64,000 nt of DNA, taken from contig LNGK01000004.1 in NCBI GenBank assembly GCA_001510575.1, positions 3,532,667 through 3,596,666 of the forward strand. The letters are read 5' to 3'. Below, piece by piece: positions 1 to 12,225 of this stretch; the first letter of the stretch is position 1; every line of letters starts with the position of its first letter. The notes under the pieces are model-generated. The model was not told where the DNA came from. It did no database searches and was given only the letters and a program-made list of their open reading frames with translations. This stretch comes from Knoxdaviesia capensis (taxonomy: Eukaryota; Ascomycota; Sordariomycetes; Microascales; Gondwanamycetaceae). Made by a program: the position numbers and the translations under genes.

Positions 1-996
1 GATCTTCTGTTTCTGGGGATCGGTGTCTTGACGGCCTCTCTTCGTTCTTGTTCTGTGTACACCGGGGTGTTCCTCGTCTCGGGCGGTGGTTTAGTTTCTC
101 TCCCTCTCGTCTGGGGATTGGATATAATATACTATGTTCATCCTCGCTTCACATCTGGCTTCAATATCAAATTGCATTGCCTCATTGCTCTCTATCTCGT
201 TGTAATATAGACCCGATATCTCTCTTCTATAACCCCAACCCTAGCCCGATATCACCATCCCAGCTAGCGCCCAAGAAGATCCCAGCAGTGAACCGGAACA
301 CATCAAAGCAACAGGCATGCAAGAGTTGAAAGCACCCGAGTTCACTAACACGGGAAGAAGATTCTAGTTACCCTAAGAAACGAAACCCGCGTTTTCTCGA
401 AACACACATCCGATATATATAGATATAAATATATAATATGAAAACAAGACAAGAGCAAGTAGATCATGAAAAGTTGTCCAAAAAAAAGAATAATGTAAAC
501 CCACATGATTTCCCCGCCATCCCCGTGTGAGAATTTCCAGATGTATAAAAAAAAACTCCGTCAAGTCCGGCCCGTTAATAAAAAAAAGAGTAGGTTCAGA
601 TCCTGTAATACCATCAGAAGATCCGTTAAAACGAAATAAAAAGAAGTGCTGGTATATGATAATGCATGCTTTCCCGTTCCAACAGACATGATAAAAAAAA
701 AGAAATCCAGAAACAGTATAACGGGCCCATAAAAATGCGTGCGCTTTGAAGAGGCACAAATCCAGAAAACCAAAATAACACAAAACCGACAGATGTATAG
801 TATGGAGGTGGCATGATCATGAAAAAAGAGGGGAAAATACAAAAACTCGGAATCCGTCAAGTTTTGTGTCTATAGGATGGAAAACAGAAAAAAAAAAAAG
901 AAAACCAAAATCCGCAATGTGAGATGGGGAGACGTGAAAGAAGAGAAGAAAATGAGCTGATCAACAGCTCGAGGTCATAACAAGGAAAGGAGCCAT
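1..996. other. Region downstream of the phospholipase C gene
   Basis: No gene could be supported here. The right part (about 480-960) is rich in short A-runs on the + strand, that is T-runs on the strand of the phospholipase C gene, as expected for its 3' untranslated region and transcription end. Open frames in it are short and of low complexity. Confidence 0.5.
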
Positions 997-3900
997 CTAT
1001 TGCTGGTCCTTGTCCATGGTCGCCCGTGGGCTGATGGTGTACCCAGGCCGGCTGAACACAGCACGGCCGATACCACGGAGCTTGCTGCCAGTCGGTGACA
1101 CCAGTGGGCTACCGGGTATAGCGCCGTTGGGGACGGGGCTTGAGATGCCGAGGCCGGAGAAGGTGTTTTCACCCCCGGCCAAAGGGGAAGAAGGAGAGAT
1201 GGGGGAGGTAAGGCCTCCGGGCACCGAGATGGCTGCGGGAGGAGGAGGAGGCATGAGAGCAGTGGCTGAGGAGGACGGCGCAGGCTCATCGGTTCCGGGG
1301 CAGTCGAGGAGCACGCTCTGGATGGAGTCGACATTCACGTGGCAGAACAGGGTCGAGAATAGGTAGCGTTCGCCCTTTTGGTCCCACAGCGGCAGAGTGC
1401 GATAGCCCTGCTTGAGAGAGTTGAGCTTGGCGGTAAAGGTGGCGAGAGGCGCACGGTCGGTGTAGGTCTGCCCATCAGGAGACGTCTTGATAGACCACCG
1501 CACAAACACGAGCTCGGGGAACTTGGTGGTGAGACGGAACTTGAGCTTCTCGTCAAACACGGGGTTGAAGCCGTTCTCAACCACAATCCGGGTGCGCAAC
1601 TTCATCGGTCCATCGGTCTCAGACGGGACGGTCGGGTCAGCGCCGCTCTTGTAGCGGGAGTCGCTGGAGTGGAAAACCTCAATTTCGACGTACGGGTTGA
1701 TGGCCCTGGATCCGGAGGGGCGCATGAGCTGCTGAGCAGAGATGATGGATACGGTGAAGCTGACAACCTTCCGTTCACGCTTGTTCGCAGTCATCCCAGG
1801 GTGGATTTCGTGCTCACGGAGGGCGCTGGGCTTGAGGACATATCCGCAAGCATCGGTGCCGCCAGCAAACATGGCCTTGTTGAGCTGCATGCCCAGATCA
1901 AATGTCTGCCAGTTGAGAGCGGCCATCTGGACACCACGGCGCCAGTAGATGATGGGATCAAAGTTGTTGGACCACACGCGAGTCTGCTTGGGGTAGACGC
2001 GCATCATGTACAAGCGGTTGTGCCACTCAAGCGCCTGCTTGGCCTCCTTGGTCTTGCTGCAGCTGGCAAAGCTGGACTCCTTGAAGGAGAAAATGTGGTT
2101 GAACATCTTCGCCTCAGGGGCATCGAATCCCATAAACTTGACGCCCGTGCAGTAGACTCCGAGATCTCCAAGAACCTTGACGGTCTTGCTCTCGGGCACA
2201 TCAATAGGCGGGCCTTCGCTATCACTGGAAGCCGCATACATGGCCTCAAGCCGGGAAGGGCTCTCAGCGATGGTATGGAAGCGGTTCTTGCCAATGGAGG
2301 GACGGCGAGAAAGTCCCGAGCCGGAGTTGGAGTTGACGGGAGTGAGGACGGGGCTCTGGGGTAGAGACTGGTACGGGTTGCGAGACACATCGAAGCTGGA
2401 CCCACGGGGGCTAGGGGCAGTTCCCGAGGTCAGACTGTTGCCACGACGGCGACCACCGAGAGAGTTGGCTTCGGCAGGTTTCAGGCCTTCGTCCCGGGAC
2501 AGAGCGGGCTTCTTGACCTTGATGATAATCCGGTTGAGGAGCTGGCTGGGCGAAGGAAGACGGTCGGAGTCGGGGTCTAAGGGTTCGGTGACTAGCTTCT
2601 CGCCAAAGGTCTCCTTCATGATTTCTACCATGCGGGCCTGCTGAATAGGATTGGTGTGCACTTCGAGAGAGATCCAGAGCGGGAAGGGCGTCGCTGCAAA
2701 GGCGTACTTGTTGATCATGGTCATAACCTCCTGGAAGCTGATAGACGTGGTAAGAGTCCGGCCGTGGCAGACCTCTGGCTGGCCATCGGCACCATCCCAG
2801 CAGTCAACTTCGACGCAACGGCAACCGCTCATCAGAGCGGAGATGTATCCTTCAACACTGGACTGGCCAGCGACTTGGCGGCCAAGGAGATATGTGTTGT
2901 GAGAGCTGGAGATGAAGTAGCGGTTCATTGGCTGATCCATGGTAAACTCCTTGGGGGCTTCGACAATGGCGGAGTTGTACTTGCTGGAAAGGAAGGCGGC
3001 AAGGCCAGCCTCAGTCATACGGGCGAACATGGGCATACCACGAAGGACAGCGTGCTGGGGCTGCTTGAGCTGCTCGACATCAATATTGGGCAGACGAGGG
3101 CGACGGGCAAACTTGGCAAAGGCGGCCTGCCACTTCGCACGGTTGTTGTCGTCAACATCCTCACCCTGCTCGTTGTGCAGGAAGTCGAAGAACTCGTCCA
3201 GAGACATGCCAGCGTCGGGGTTAGAAGCAACAAGGCGATAAATAGAGTGGATATCCTCACGACGCTTCATAAGGCTGACGAACTCTTGGAACTTGGTGTA
3301 GTTGAGATGGCCAGTCCGCTCAACATCAGCGCGCTGAAACAGGTTGTAGAGCTGGGAGCGAGGGGCGTGAATGTGGAGGTTTTGGCACACGGCCTCAACT
3401 CCGGGGAAGTCGAGCACCTCATCTTCGGGCTTGCGGGGACGGTCGGCAAACTTGCGGGACATTTCACTTTGCCAGTACTCCCGGATGGCCTTGTCGTGGA
3501 AGGTCATGAGAGAAGTCATATTGTCCTGGCGGTGTTGCATGATGATATAAAGAGTGTCAACCCATTTCTTGAGGGTATCGGGATCTGGGGTGATGATGTG
3601 CAGCATCTTCAACTTGGAACGGTCCGGAGGCGAGAAAAGGAGGGAGAACCAGCACGGCTCGACGGTTTCTGGGGCACCAAAGTCCAGGCGGTACTGGCGG
3701 ATGTCGTCGCCGTGGCGGATCTCCTTGACGAGGTCGATGTAGATGCTCTTCTTCTTTCCGTTTTTGTCCCAGTAGATCTTTCCGGTGTCGGCGTCCAGGC
3801 TGAGGATGATGTGCTTTTCACGAGACTTGGAGATCTTGGTGACGCCGGTACCGCTGATGAGGGAGAGGGGATACGAGGGGCCAAGGAATTCCGACGATAC

Positions 3901-4629
3901 TTTGCCGTCAGAAGCGCGGTCACGGTCAGTTGAGCCGTCTCTTTCCCGGGGGTGAGAGCCATCGCTGTCTGTGAGAGCAGCGTCGTCTGAGTCTAGGACT
4001 CCGGCATCGTCAATAATATCACCTGATAGGGAAAGAAAGACGTCCTTCTCGGGAGGGGTGGTAGTGCTGGCGCTCCGCTTCCGGGCAAGAGCGGGACCGA
4101 CGCTTCCCTCGCGACTGCGGGGAGCGACCGACGAGCCACGGCGGCGGTTAAGGCCATTGGAAATGCGGTTAGAAATGCGGCGGACGATGCCCTTGCCGTT
4201 AGAGCTGATGGCCTCGGCCATTGCTGAGGACGAGGCCCGGGGGCTTTGGCTAATGATTAGAGGGCTGCTGGGAGTGGCGGATTTGCCGGACAAGGGCTCA
4301 GGAAGAATGAGGTTGGCGGGGACAAACTGGTCGTCGTAGGAGAAAGACTCGGAGGTTTCAGGCGAGGTGCTGGGAGACGGATCTGGAGGGCTGGAGGTGC
4401 TGGATGACGAGCTGGCGGCGGATTGAGGGAGGTTCTTATGGCGGAGCTGGGAGGGCATAGATGTGTGAACATTACTGGGGCGGACACGGCGAAGAGGAAC
4501 ATCTGAATCTGAGAGATGAGCTGTGCGAGGAGAGAGAAATGGCGAAGCTAAAGATGGTGGGTGCTGCCTGGAAATGGATGCGGCCGGAAGTGAGGCGCTG
4601 GCCACAGCAGCGGCCACTGTCGAGTTCAT
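997..4629 (-). CDS. plc1: Phosphoinositide-specific phospholipase C (PLC1-like)
   Basis: A single uninterrupted exon encodes about 1210 residues. The enzyme family cleaves PtdIns(4,5)P2 into IP3 and diacylglycerol at membranes in Ca2+ signalling. Seen in order: a disordered Ser/Pro-rich N-terminus (1-240), a PH-like domain (about 255-370), EF-hand-like repeats (about 410-490), the PLC-X box (about 564-707), a Ser-rich X-Y linker, the PLC-Y box (about 819-938) and a C2 domain (about 950-1097), then a Pro/Gly/Ser-rich tail. The two catalytic histidines are recognisable: His577 in SSSHNTYL and His622 in EVCHGRTLT. They lie 45 residues apart, the spacing known for animal PLC-delta. The start is the ATG at 4629; the frame stays open upstream but has no other ATG. 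The upstream DNA is pyrimidine-rich on the coding strand. The N- and C-terminal extensions make it longer than yeast Plc1. Confident of family; the paralogue within fungal PLCs is not determined. Confidence 0.95.
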   Translation of the reverse strand: MNSTVAAAVASASLPAASISRQHPPSLASPFLSPRTAHLSDSDVPLRRVRPSNVHTSMPSQLRHKNLPQSAASSSSSTSSPPDPSPSTSPETSESFSYDDQFVPANLILPEPLSGKSATPSSPLIISQSPRASSSAMAEAISSNGKGIVRRISNRISNGLNRRRGSSVAPRSREGSVGPALARKRSASTTTPPEKDVFLSLSGDIIDDAGVLDSDDAALTDSDGSHPRERDGSTDRDRASDGKVSSEFLGPSYPLSLISGTGVTKISKSREKHIILSLDADTGKIYWDKNGKKKSIYIDLVKEIRHGDDIRQYRLDFGAPETVEPCWFSLLFSPPDRSKLKMLHIITPDPDTLKKWVDTLYIIMQHRQDNMTSLMTFHDKAIREYWQSEMSRKFADRPRKPEDEVLDFPGVEAVCQNLHIHAPRSQLYNLFQRADVERTGHLNYTKFQEFVSLMKRREDIHSIYRLVASNPDAGMSLDEFFDFLHNEQGEDVDDNNRAKWQAAFAKFARRPRLPNIDVEQLKQPQHAVLRGMPMFARMTEAGLAAFLSSKYNSAIVEAPKEFTMDQPMNRYFISSSHNTYLLGRQVAGQSSVEGYISALMSGCRCVEVDCWDGADGQPEVCHGRTLTTSISFQEVMTMINKYAFAATPFPLWISLEVHTNPIQQARMVEIMKETFGEKLVTEPLDPDSDRLPSPSQLLNRIIIKVKKPALSRDEGLKPAEANSLGGRRRGNSLTSGTAPSPRGSSFDVSRNPYQSLPQSPVLTPVNSNSGSGLSRRPSIGKNRFHTIAESPSRLEAMYAASSDSEGPPIDVPESKTVKVLGDLGVYCTGVKFMGFDAPEAKMFNHIFSFKESSFASCSKTKEAKQALEWHNRLYMMRVYPKQTRVWSNNFDPIIYWRRGVQMAALNWQTFDLGMQLNKAMFAGGTDACGYVLKPSALREHEIHPGMTANKRERKVVSFTVSIISAQQLMRPSGSRAINPYVEIEVFHSSDSRYKSGADPTVPSETDGPMKLRTRIVVENGFNPVFDEKLKFRLTTKFPELVFVRWSIKTSPDGQTYTDRAPLATFTAKLNSLKQGYRTLPLWDQKGERYLFSTLFCHVNVDSIQSVLLDCPGTDEPAPSSSATALMPPPPPAAISVPGGLTSPISPSSPLAGGENTFSGLGISSPVPNGAIPGSPLVSPTGSKLRGIGRAVFSRPGYTISPRATMDKDQQ

Positions 4630-6300
4630 GGTGGGCGAAGTTGGCGAGAAGGAGAGAGAAGACTGTATATATAGGTGACGGCGATTATACACACATGAAG
4701 AATGAGATAGAAGCGGCGGAACCAAGGGAGAGGCGTAGAGGAATGGAAGAGATAAAATTTGGGTGTAAGGGGGGATTCAGAGACGAGAGAGAAGGAGAGA
4801 GAGAGAGAGGGATCCAAGGAAAACAAGTTCGACTTGGGTGGACAAGACAATCAAGACCCGAGGCCGATGTCTTGTCCTTCGGAGAAAGAGGTTGACAAAG
4901 TGCTTTCTGAATGCAACAGCACGACACAGTGGATCGAAAATGGAGTGGCCGGCACAGTGGCCGACACAACAGCTGACGGAAGAAGTACAGATCACAGCCA
5001 AGGAAAAAAGGAGGCAAGGCAGACCGTTGTCGTCGAGGCTATGAAGTGGTGGTTGAAGTTAAGCAATGTTGGTATAAAATATAGAGATGAGGCGGATGTG
5101 AGTCAATCATCTGAGAGAAGCGATATATGTCGTTGGGTGTAGTGATGGAAGATGGAAGAGACCGAAAGACCGAAAAGAGTGAATGAGAAGAACTGGAAGA
5201 ATACAGTGTGTATATTGAGGAAAGATTGAGAGAGGATATATAAGATAAGACGAGATGGGACGGAGACAACCGAAGATATAGAGAAGAGGGAGTAAAGAGG
5301 AAAAGAAGAGTGGGAATGCCAAAAGAGTTATATACAAAAAGAAGAGAAAAAAAAAGCCGGGGATTATAGAAGACCGAAAAAAGAGAAAAAAGTTTAAAAG
5401 CAGAAAAGCGGGAATCCTGAAGGGAAGCAGGTGTCGGATAATAGCTGTTACTCGTGGTGAAGTTGCAGAGGGAAGGAAGGGGTGGGAAAGGAGAAAAAAA
5501 GGAAAACAAGGGAGAAAAAAAAAGAGTAGGGGGGTGAGAGCAGTGAAGTTAGTGGGAAGGAGTGTGGAATGCACGCAGTGAAGAATGAATGGCGTGGGAC
5601 AGTAAACAATGGAAGGATGGATCGACGAGAAGGCGGTGGTGGGTTGTCTTGGAAGGAGAGAACGACAGGGAGGAGGGGAGGGAGGGAGGGAAGGAACGAA
5701 AGGGACAAAGGGGGGTGTGTGTGGGTGTGGGCAAGAAAAAAAAAAAAGAGACAACACAGGGCAAGGAAGGGGTGGAGTGTGGAGGGGGAGGAACGAGCAA
5801 GAAAAGGGAAAGGGAAGGAGAGGATGAGTGGGGGGGAAGGGAAAGAAGCAGAAAGTTGGAGAGAACGAGCGAGCGAGTCTTGGAAGAACACCAGAAAAGC
5901 AGATGAAGAGTCTTGGGGGTGTGGCTCCCGATTTTCGATCGTTCTTTCCTGCGAGTCTTATTTGTAAGTCTGTCTCTTGGCTTGGGAAGGAACGAACGAT
6001 GCGGACAAAGTGGGCAAGTAATCACGTTTGGCTAGACAGGCAGGCAGGAAGCAGCATCAATCGGCCAAACACAGGTCGGTCGAAACAGCCGGGCGATGTT
6101 TGATGACAAAAAAAGAGGAATCCTCGGTGGGAATTGACGAGGTGCCGACGGAGGAAGGCAGGAGAAGGATGAAGCTTCGGCGATCCGGACGACAGTTGAA
6201 CCAAAATCGGAGAAAGAAAAAAAAAGGAACAGGAAAAGAGACTTAGGTTTTGTGTTGCTGGTGAAGATTTCCTGATCCGGAACGGAGGGGGGTAATTCAC
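4630..6300. promoter_or_regulatory. Long pyrimidine-rich leader/promoter of the phospholipase C gene
   Basis: The + strand is strongly purine-rich (GA and GGGA stretches, for example 4745-4815 and 5470-5900). The coding strand of the phospholipase C gene therefore carries a CT-rich tract of about 1.5 kb directly upstream of its ATG. This matches the CT-rich leaders seen upstream of other genes in this window. Open frames here are only Lys/Glu/Arg- or Ser/Leu-rich products of the composition and are not credible genes. Whether the tract is transcribed leader or promoter cannot be told from sequence. Confidence 0.45.
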
Positions 6301-7174
6301 TGGCCCAGAAAAAAAGTTGGCTGATGCAGCATTGATGCAGCAGAAAAAAAGATGGGATGGGATGGGATGGACGGATTCAGTTCGCTCGGTGACCCAGAGA
6401 AAAAGCACCACGGAGGAATAGAAAGTTCAGGAAAATAGTAGAGCAGGTATTGCACGAGAAGAGAAGAGAAGAGAAAAAAAAATATTTACTGCTGTGGCAA
6501 AGTGGTGGGCGCGCTTTTGGGATTGTGCCCGGTTTTTTTCTTCAAACTTAGCGTGCTCGACGACGAATTTTCTTTCATTATGGCCGGCTGCAATCATGGA
6601 GAGGAATGGATTTTCCCAGACCTTTAGGTGGTTCATCTGTGTGTACGGGCAGGAAACGGCGGCCGGCGTGCAATCGAGGTATTACTATCATCCATGGTGC
6701 TGAGATATCTGGTGTGTCTTGGAAGTTAAAACCCTCGGAGTCGACGAGGGAAGCGAAAAGAGGTGGGATGAAGTTTGGCTGGCAGCCATTGGGAGACAAA
6801 AAGGGAAAAATAAAAAGTTAAAAATACTTTTTTTTCTTTTTTTTTCTTTTCAGAGGGGTTCGGCCATTCAGCGAGCATTTCTGCGGGTCTCCGTGGAACG
6901 GCCGCTTACAGAGTAGCGCCTTCCTGGAGAGCAATTGACTGCCAAACCTGCAAAAACAGCAGCACTCTCCGCTAAAAAACCTGGCCCATTAGTGCAGAAA
7001 CCCTAAAATAAGGGGAACGAGCTAGGGACAGTCCAGCTCCTTCTTCCTTGCCCGGCTTTGGATTGAGGCATAAGGTCTGTGTGTGGCCACCAAGGTTTCT
7101 CTTTTCGCCTCAAGCCACCTATCAAGTCTTAGAAAGCTGTCGATGGTTCTCCAGATGATCTTCTAATTTTCAGG

Positions 7175-7203
<29 letters not shown>
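7175..7203. repeat. (CA)n microsatellite
   Basis: Uninterrupted CA dinucleotide run of about 14 units. A T-rich CTTTTT-type tract follows at about 7290-7338. Confidence 0.95.
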
Positions 7204-7205
<2 letters not shown>

Positions 7206-8863
7206 TTTGTCGGGAGAGCTGTTTGCAGCCCATTGAGACCAGTGTGGCTGCCAGCCAGCTGTCACTGGAGCTTGAGTCCTCCCACACCGACTTCTTTTTT
7301 TCTCTTTTTTTTCTTCTTTTTTTTCTTCTTTTTTCTTCCCTCCTTCATGGATGTGCTGGCACCTGAGCCCGGGCCGCTGTGGCCCTGCCCGTCTCTCTGC
7401 GACAGCCAGCAACGTGGTGCTCTCGTTGTCGTCGTGTGGAATTTGCATACATTGTTTGCTGGTTGCTGCTGTACACTCTGCGCTGTATATGACTCAACTT
7501 CCGAAGTGGCCGTCCGTGCTGGCCGCCCTGGATCCACCAAAGCCACGACCCCTCGGTATAGGGACTCCGAACGAGGACTGCGTTTAAATGGCCAACCCAC
7601 CTTTAAAAAAAATAAAAATATAAAATGAAAAATATAAAAAAGGGCACAAATCATGCAATTGACCATTTTCCTCTAGGGTGAGGAGATCCACGCACTCTAG
7701 CACACCAGACCCGATTCCACGTACTGTATTGTATGTATGTGCCTTAGGTACGAGTTTTGGTATGTGTAACATAGGCACACGCGCCGTGTCTTTTCTTGTC
7801 CCTCGCTGTTGGGCTGAATCTGCCTGTATGAGCATCTGAAGGTATGCATGCAGGTTCTCCCAAATAGCAACAGCAGCCAGCACCGAGCGAACAAAAAATA
7901 CCCAATTCTCGGCCTTGCTTCCCCAATGCCCGTTTCCTTCCTTGCTTCCTTGCTTCCTTCTTCGCACCCCCCCAAAAGAGGAACAAATTGCCATAAAGCT
8001 CCTTCGTCGCCGTGACACAGTCCACGCACTCAGCCCTCTCCCCACTCTCCATCTCGGAATGATAATCAATTCCTCAAATGTTGCGGTCTGTAACGTTGAC
8101 CAACCACGGCCTTGCCGGACAGTAGTACGCCTGTCTCTGATATATATTCCGTCTTATTTTTTTTTCTGTGTCGACGACAATGGCAGAAGTGCAAACGGGG
8201 TTTCACTCCTTCAAGGGAGGGAGCGAGGAGGGAGGGGCCAAACAGGATTCTGTCTGTATACAGTATACACCCACCCTTTTTCTCCCCGAAATTGTTCATT
8301 AACAGCACATGGCCAAGCCAGGCACCAGGACGAGATAGCGAGAGCCAGAGTGGCGAACTTTTGGCCGGCTGGGTTTTTTGGGTGTGTAGTATTGATGCCG
8401 TAAGGGCTTCCTCCCTCGAAGGGGGAGAGGAGGGCATGCGACAGCAAGTGTGTGTACTGTACAGATATAGCTAGCTACATGTGAAGCATACACATTGGGA
8501 TACCTGAGGAACATTCATACTGCACATGGTCCAGTAGGTGATAGAAATAGTAACTCTCACATCCTCCGTTCGCATTACTCGTGTCCCCGTCCCGAGCCCG
8601 GAAATTGAGTGTCCCGAGTAATTCCCGCTCGCTTCTTTTTCTTCACCACCGGCCATCACGAACCTGACTGGTGCCCGTAAGTCACCAATTTCTGGATCTG
8701 TTTTCTGGTCCGGGCTGCGAAGCAGCAATCCTGCACCATGTGCGCAGCTACTATTTCTTGACATGTGTCGACCGGTCATGCATACAACGCAACACCGAAT
8801 AAGCAATAAAAATAAAAATAATAAAGCCTCCTCCCCCAGCCGTGCTGCGCCTGGGTAGCAGCC

Positions 8864-8880
8864 CACACACACACACACAC
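8864..8880. repeat. (CA)n microsatellite
   Basis: Short uninterrupted CA run in the gene desert. Confidence 0.9.
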
Positions 8881-9881
8881 GTACAGATGACCACACAGCT
8901 GGGGGTGGCTTATAACACTTCCATTACTACCACCAGAGCAGAGAGAGAGAGAGAGATTATGCCACGTACAGACGTGGCGGCCGGTTTCTGGTTTTTGCGC
9001 GTTGTACCACGCCTTGCCGTGGGAAGTACAGCGTCGTCCTGACCGCTATATCGTGAGCACATATCCATGCCGACATTTTGCATCCGGACAAGACACACGA
9101 CGAAGCGAAAACGGGGCTACACTGGACTGTATATACGTCAGTTCCTGTCTGCATGTATCAGCCCGTCCATTGTCCATGCAGAAGGGGCTTTTCTTCCCAA
9201 CGAAACGGTACCATCAGGGCCGCTTCTGCTGCCATCTCGGCGCAAAGAATACAAGAAGCACACAAGTGACTAATATCAAAGTCCCCCGACCTGACACCAC
9301 CACGCACGCAACGTGCGTGCGTTTGCTGCCACCACACCTGCGAGAGAGCTGATGCCAGCGAGTTCGCAAGTCTGTCCGGCCCTGCTGAAACACAAAAGAC
9401 GACCGACCACTCGCACGTTACAAAAAAAAAACAAAAATAGAGTAAAATAGAAACGTCTGTCTGCAGCAACAGGATGGGAAACGCGTGCTGGCTGGCCGGC
9501 TGGCTGCACGGCACACGGGCAGGTTACACGCAGCCTGCACAGCCATCCGCAGAAAAAAGGACGAATAGACGCCTTTTCTTGCCCACGGAATCAATATATA
9601 TTTTTATCGAAAAGGATGTATAAATAAAACATTGAATAATCCAAAAACGGACAAGTCAGCTGGAAAAAAGGACCACCACCATGCTCGGCGCCTCACCAAT
9701 AGACGTCCCACTACCAGGCGGGGAGGGCTTTAGAACGCTGCATCGAAGTTGCGGTGAAGAACAACCGCCCACACACCACACAACAACCCCTCATCTCAAC
9801 ATCAGCAAGATCAAACTGGGTGTTGGCTGTCAGGTTTCACAAGTGAGGAGGAGTTGGCAGCCACACGACTGGCCCTGGTTA

Positions 9882-9908
9882 ATTTTATTTTATTTTATTT
9901 TATTTTAT
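9882..9908. repeat. (ATTTT)n pentanucleotide repeat
   Basis: About five perfect copies of ATTTT in otherwise GC-balanced DNA. Confidence 0.9.
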
Positions 9909-10810
9909 AACTCTTTTGCTGCTCTGAGGTGGCCATGGCCTTGCCTGAACTGGGCTGAAGAAGGGTGTGTGTACTCGATGTGGATTTCTGCCCTTTTTTC
10001 CCTTCGGGTGATCAACCTGTTTTTGGAAATACACACCCACTCAGCGAGTCCCGACGTAATTGCAGTCGTCGGATAGAATTACCTGATGTTCGTGCGTGTT
10101 CACGAGAAAACTGCCACAAATAGACGCTGCCCCTCTTGGATGAGGCTAGGCCGAGCAGCTGTATCTGGTCGTGCGTTGCAAGCCTCAGAATAACGCGCCA
10201 ACACGAGGCCTATCCCCCCGAGGTTGCTACGCTGCGTGGGGGATTACCGTGTTGCCTCCGGCTTGACTCCGACCAGAATGCTCAGAGACACACTCTGTCC
10301 GTAATCCATCTCCATGACGATCGCTTGACTGAATATCTACAGTATCTACCACGCAAACAAGAAAGGATGCAATGTGATCACACTGCTTGGCTAAGTGCCC
10401 CAAAAAAAATGACGGCCACATCGCGCCTCCCCGTCTCTGGCAAACCCCTCTTCACATCGTTTTATCCCCGGTGTCCACCCCTTCCACCCCCTGGCTCGAG
10501 GAATTCTGTGTGGTGGATGAGCCTTTCCCGTATTTTTCCTTTCTTAACTGGTTTTTCTCTTCCCGACTGGGGTCAGGCCAAGTTGCACCGAGAAGACGGA
10601 CGATGACGTCCTTGATGGGGATTTAGCTGGCCAGGGTGAGCCAGCGACCCCTGTCCAGGGCCCTAAAAATAATCGGATTCTGTTTATATTTGGACCAGGG
10701 CACAAATTGAAGAAAAGGAAGAAGAAAAAAAAACCACGTTTTTGGTTCCTTTAGGTTGAGAGACGAATGATCCTATGGATATCTGCAGTTCCCGTCCCCC
10801 TCGCCGTAAA

Positions 10811-10850
10811 GAGAAAAAAAAAAAAAAAACACTAGAAAAAAAAGAAAAAA
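10811..10850. repeat. A-rich homopolymer tract
   Basis: Runs of A interrupted by single G and C residues. The longest uninterrupted run is about 16 A. Confidence 0.9.
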
Positions 10851-11372
10851 ACCAAGACCGCTAACTCCCCATCTGCACGGAACCTATTATATTCCTTGTC
10901 CGCAGTTGGTGGTTGGCCTCTTTCCCCCTTCACAGGTGAAATAGATGGATATTTAATTTCCCGACATTATTCCCCCTTCTTTTGTGCTTTGCTTTTGGGG
11001 GAGGCGCGGGTAAGTGGTGGCCGTTATTGTTGCCGTTACTCGCTCTGCTCAGCTTGGCACATCCACGCACTAAGACGTTTCGGATGAAGGTCCACGAAAA
11101 AAAAATAACAAATCCCCCCGATATCCGTGAACATGCGTTGTTCTTTCTTCCTTTTCAGGGATGAATCACATTGGCGTATGGAAAAAGCAGCCGTACCCAA
11201 CACACCTTCCTGGTTGCCAGCACGACATTCTGTGTTCTCCGCGGAAGGCGGCATTTCAGACGCGGCAGACGCAAGCCATGGAGACGGAGATGGGGCCATG
11301 CTGTGGTGGCCACCGAAACAGGTAGGCACAGCAAGCAACTCTTTCCAGATACAAGCCAGACAGTGGTGGTGG

Positions 11373-11419
11373 GTGTGTACTGTACAGTAGCCCAGCCCTC
11401 TTTCGTGTACAGTACACAC
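11373..11419. repeat. Perfect 14-bp inverted repeat with 19-nt loop
   Basis: GTGTGTACTGTACA at 11373-11386 is exactly reverse-complementary to TGTACAGTACACAC at 11406-11419, with 19 nt between. Each arm contains the odd palindrome GTACTGTAC or its complement. The DNA could form a cruciform, or a hairpin if transcribed. No coding region is near. Confidence 0.9.
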
Positions 11420-12190
11420 GGCACACGGCACCGCGAAGCCGAACAGCGCATTCTCTCTCTTGTGCATGTCCATGTACGATGACCGTGGAAACCTGTAACC
11501 AGTCGTCACCGCGCGAGAAAGGCCGCGCGTAATAGACAGAGGGGGGAAGCGAGGGAGTTACAGACAACGGGAGCATTTTCTCTTTGTGTGTAGTCTTACA
11601 TGTGTTAGCCGGCAATCTGCACTCGCCACACTGAATTGCCAAAGAAGAATGCCTAGGCGGGCATGTTTTCCTGTATACCGAAAGAACGCCCCATGAAGAG
11701 AACCGTTGTGTTCACTACTAGGGTCAGGACACGCTCGGGGTTGACCGATGCAAGCTTGGGTTAAGTCACTTGGCGGGAATAATTACACGACAGAGCGAGC
11801 GCTGGCCAGTCAGGGGGGTTTACGTTTTTTTCTTTTGGCTGTGTGCTGCGCAAGCAGCCGCAGGGGACGCGTAAACCTGATTCTTTTTTGGCTGGTGGTG
11901 GGTTTGCTCGGTTCAGCTGTGACAGACATGTTCGGTCACTGGAAAGTTTTGAGAGAGTGACACAGGCAAAATAAAGCCCAGCCAGCACCCAGGAACACAC
12001 TGACAACCATGCCTCCCCAAGAGAGCCAAGAACCAGCTGTTCGGATATACGGCGGTGAATTCGGCGAGGGGGAATGCAGAGCCAGCCGGCTAAACCGCTC
12101 ACATAGCATTTAGCTATAAGCCCCCTAGTTCGTTGCCACTCGAGAGGGTGAGCAGCAGGAAGAAATCAGAATGGCAACGACGGACGGACG

Positions 12191-12225
12191 CGAGAGAGAG
12201 AGAGAGGGAGAGAGAGAGAGAGAAA
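12191..12225. repeat. (GA)n microsatellite, imperfect
   Basis: GA dinucleotide run with one interrupting GG. It continues as an impure GA tract to about 12237. Confidence 0.9.

Noticed and set aside
2656..3933. 425-codon + strand frame opposite the phospholipase C gene
   Set aside because: Antisense shadow of a gene with clear X, Y and C2 domains; no domain of its own.
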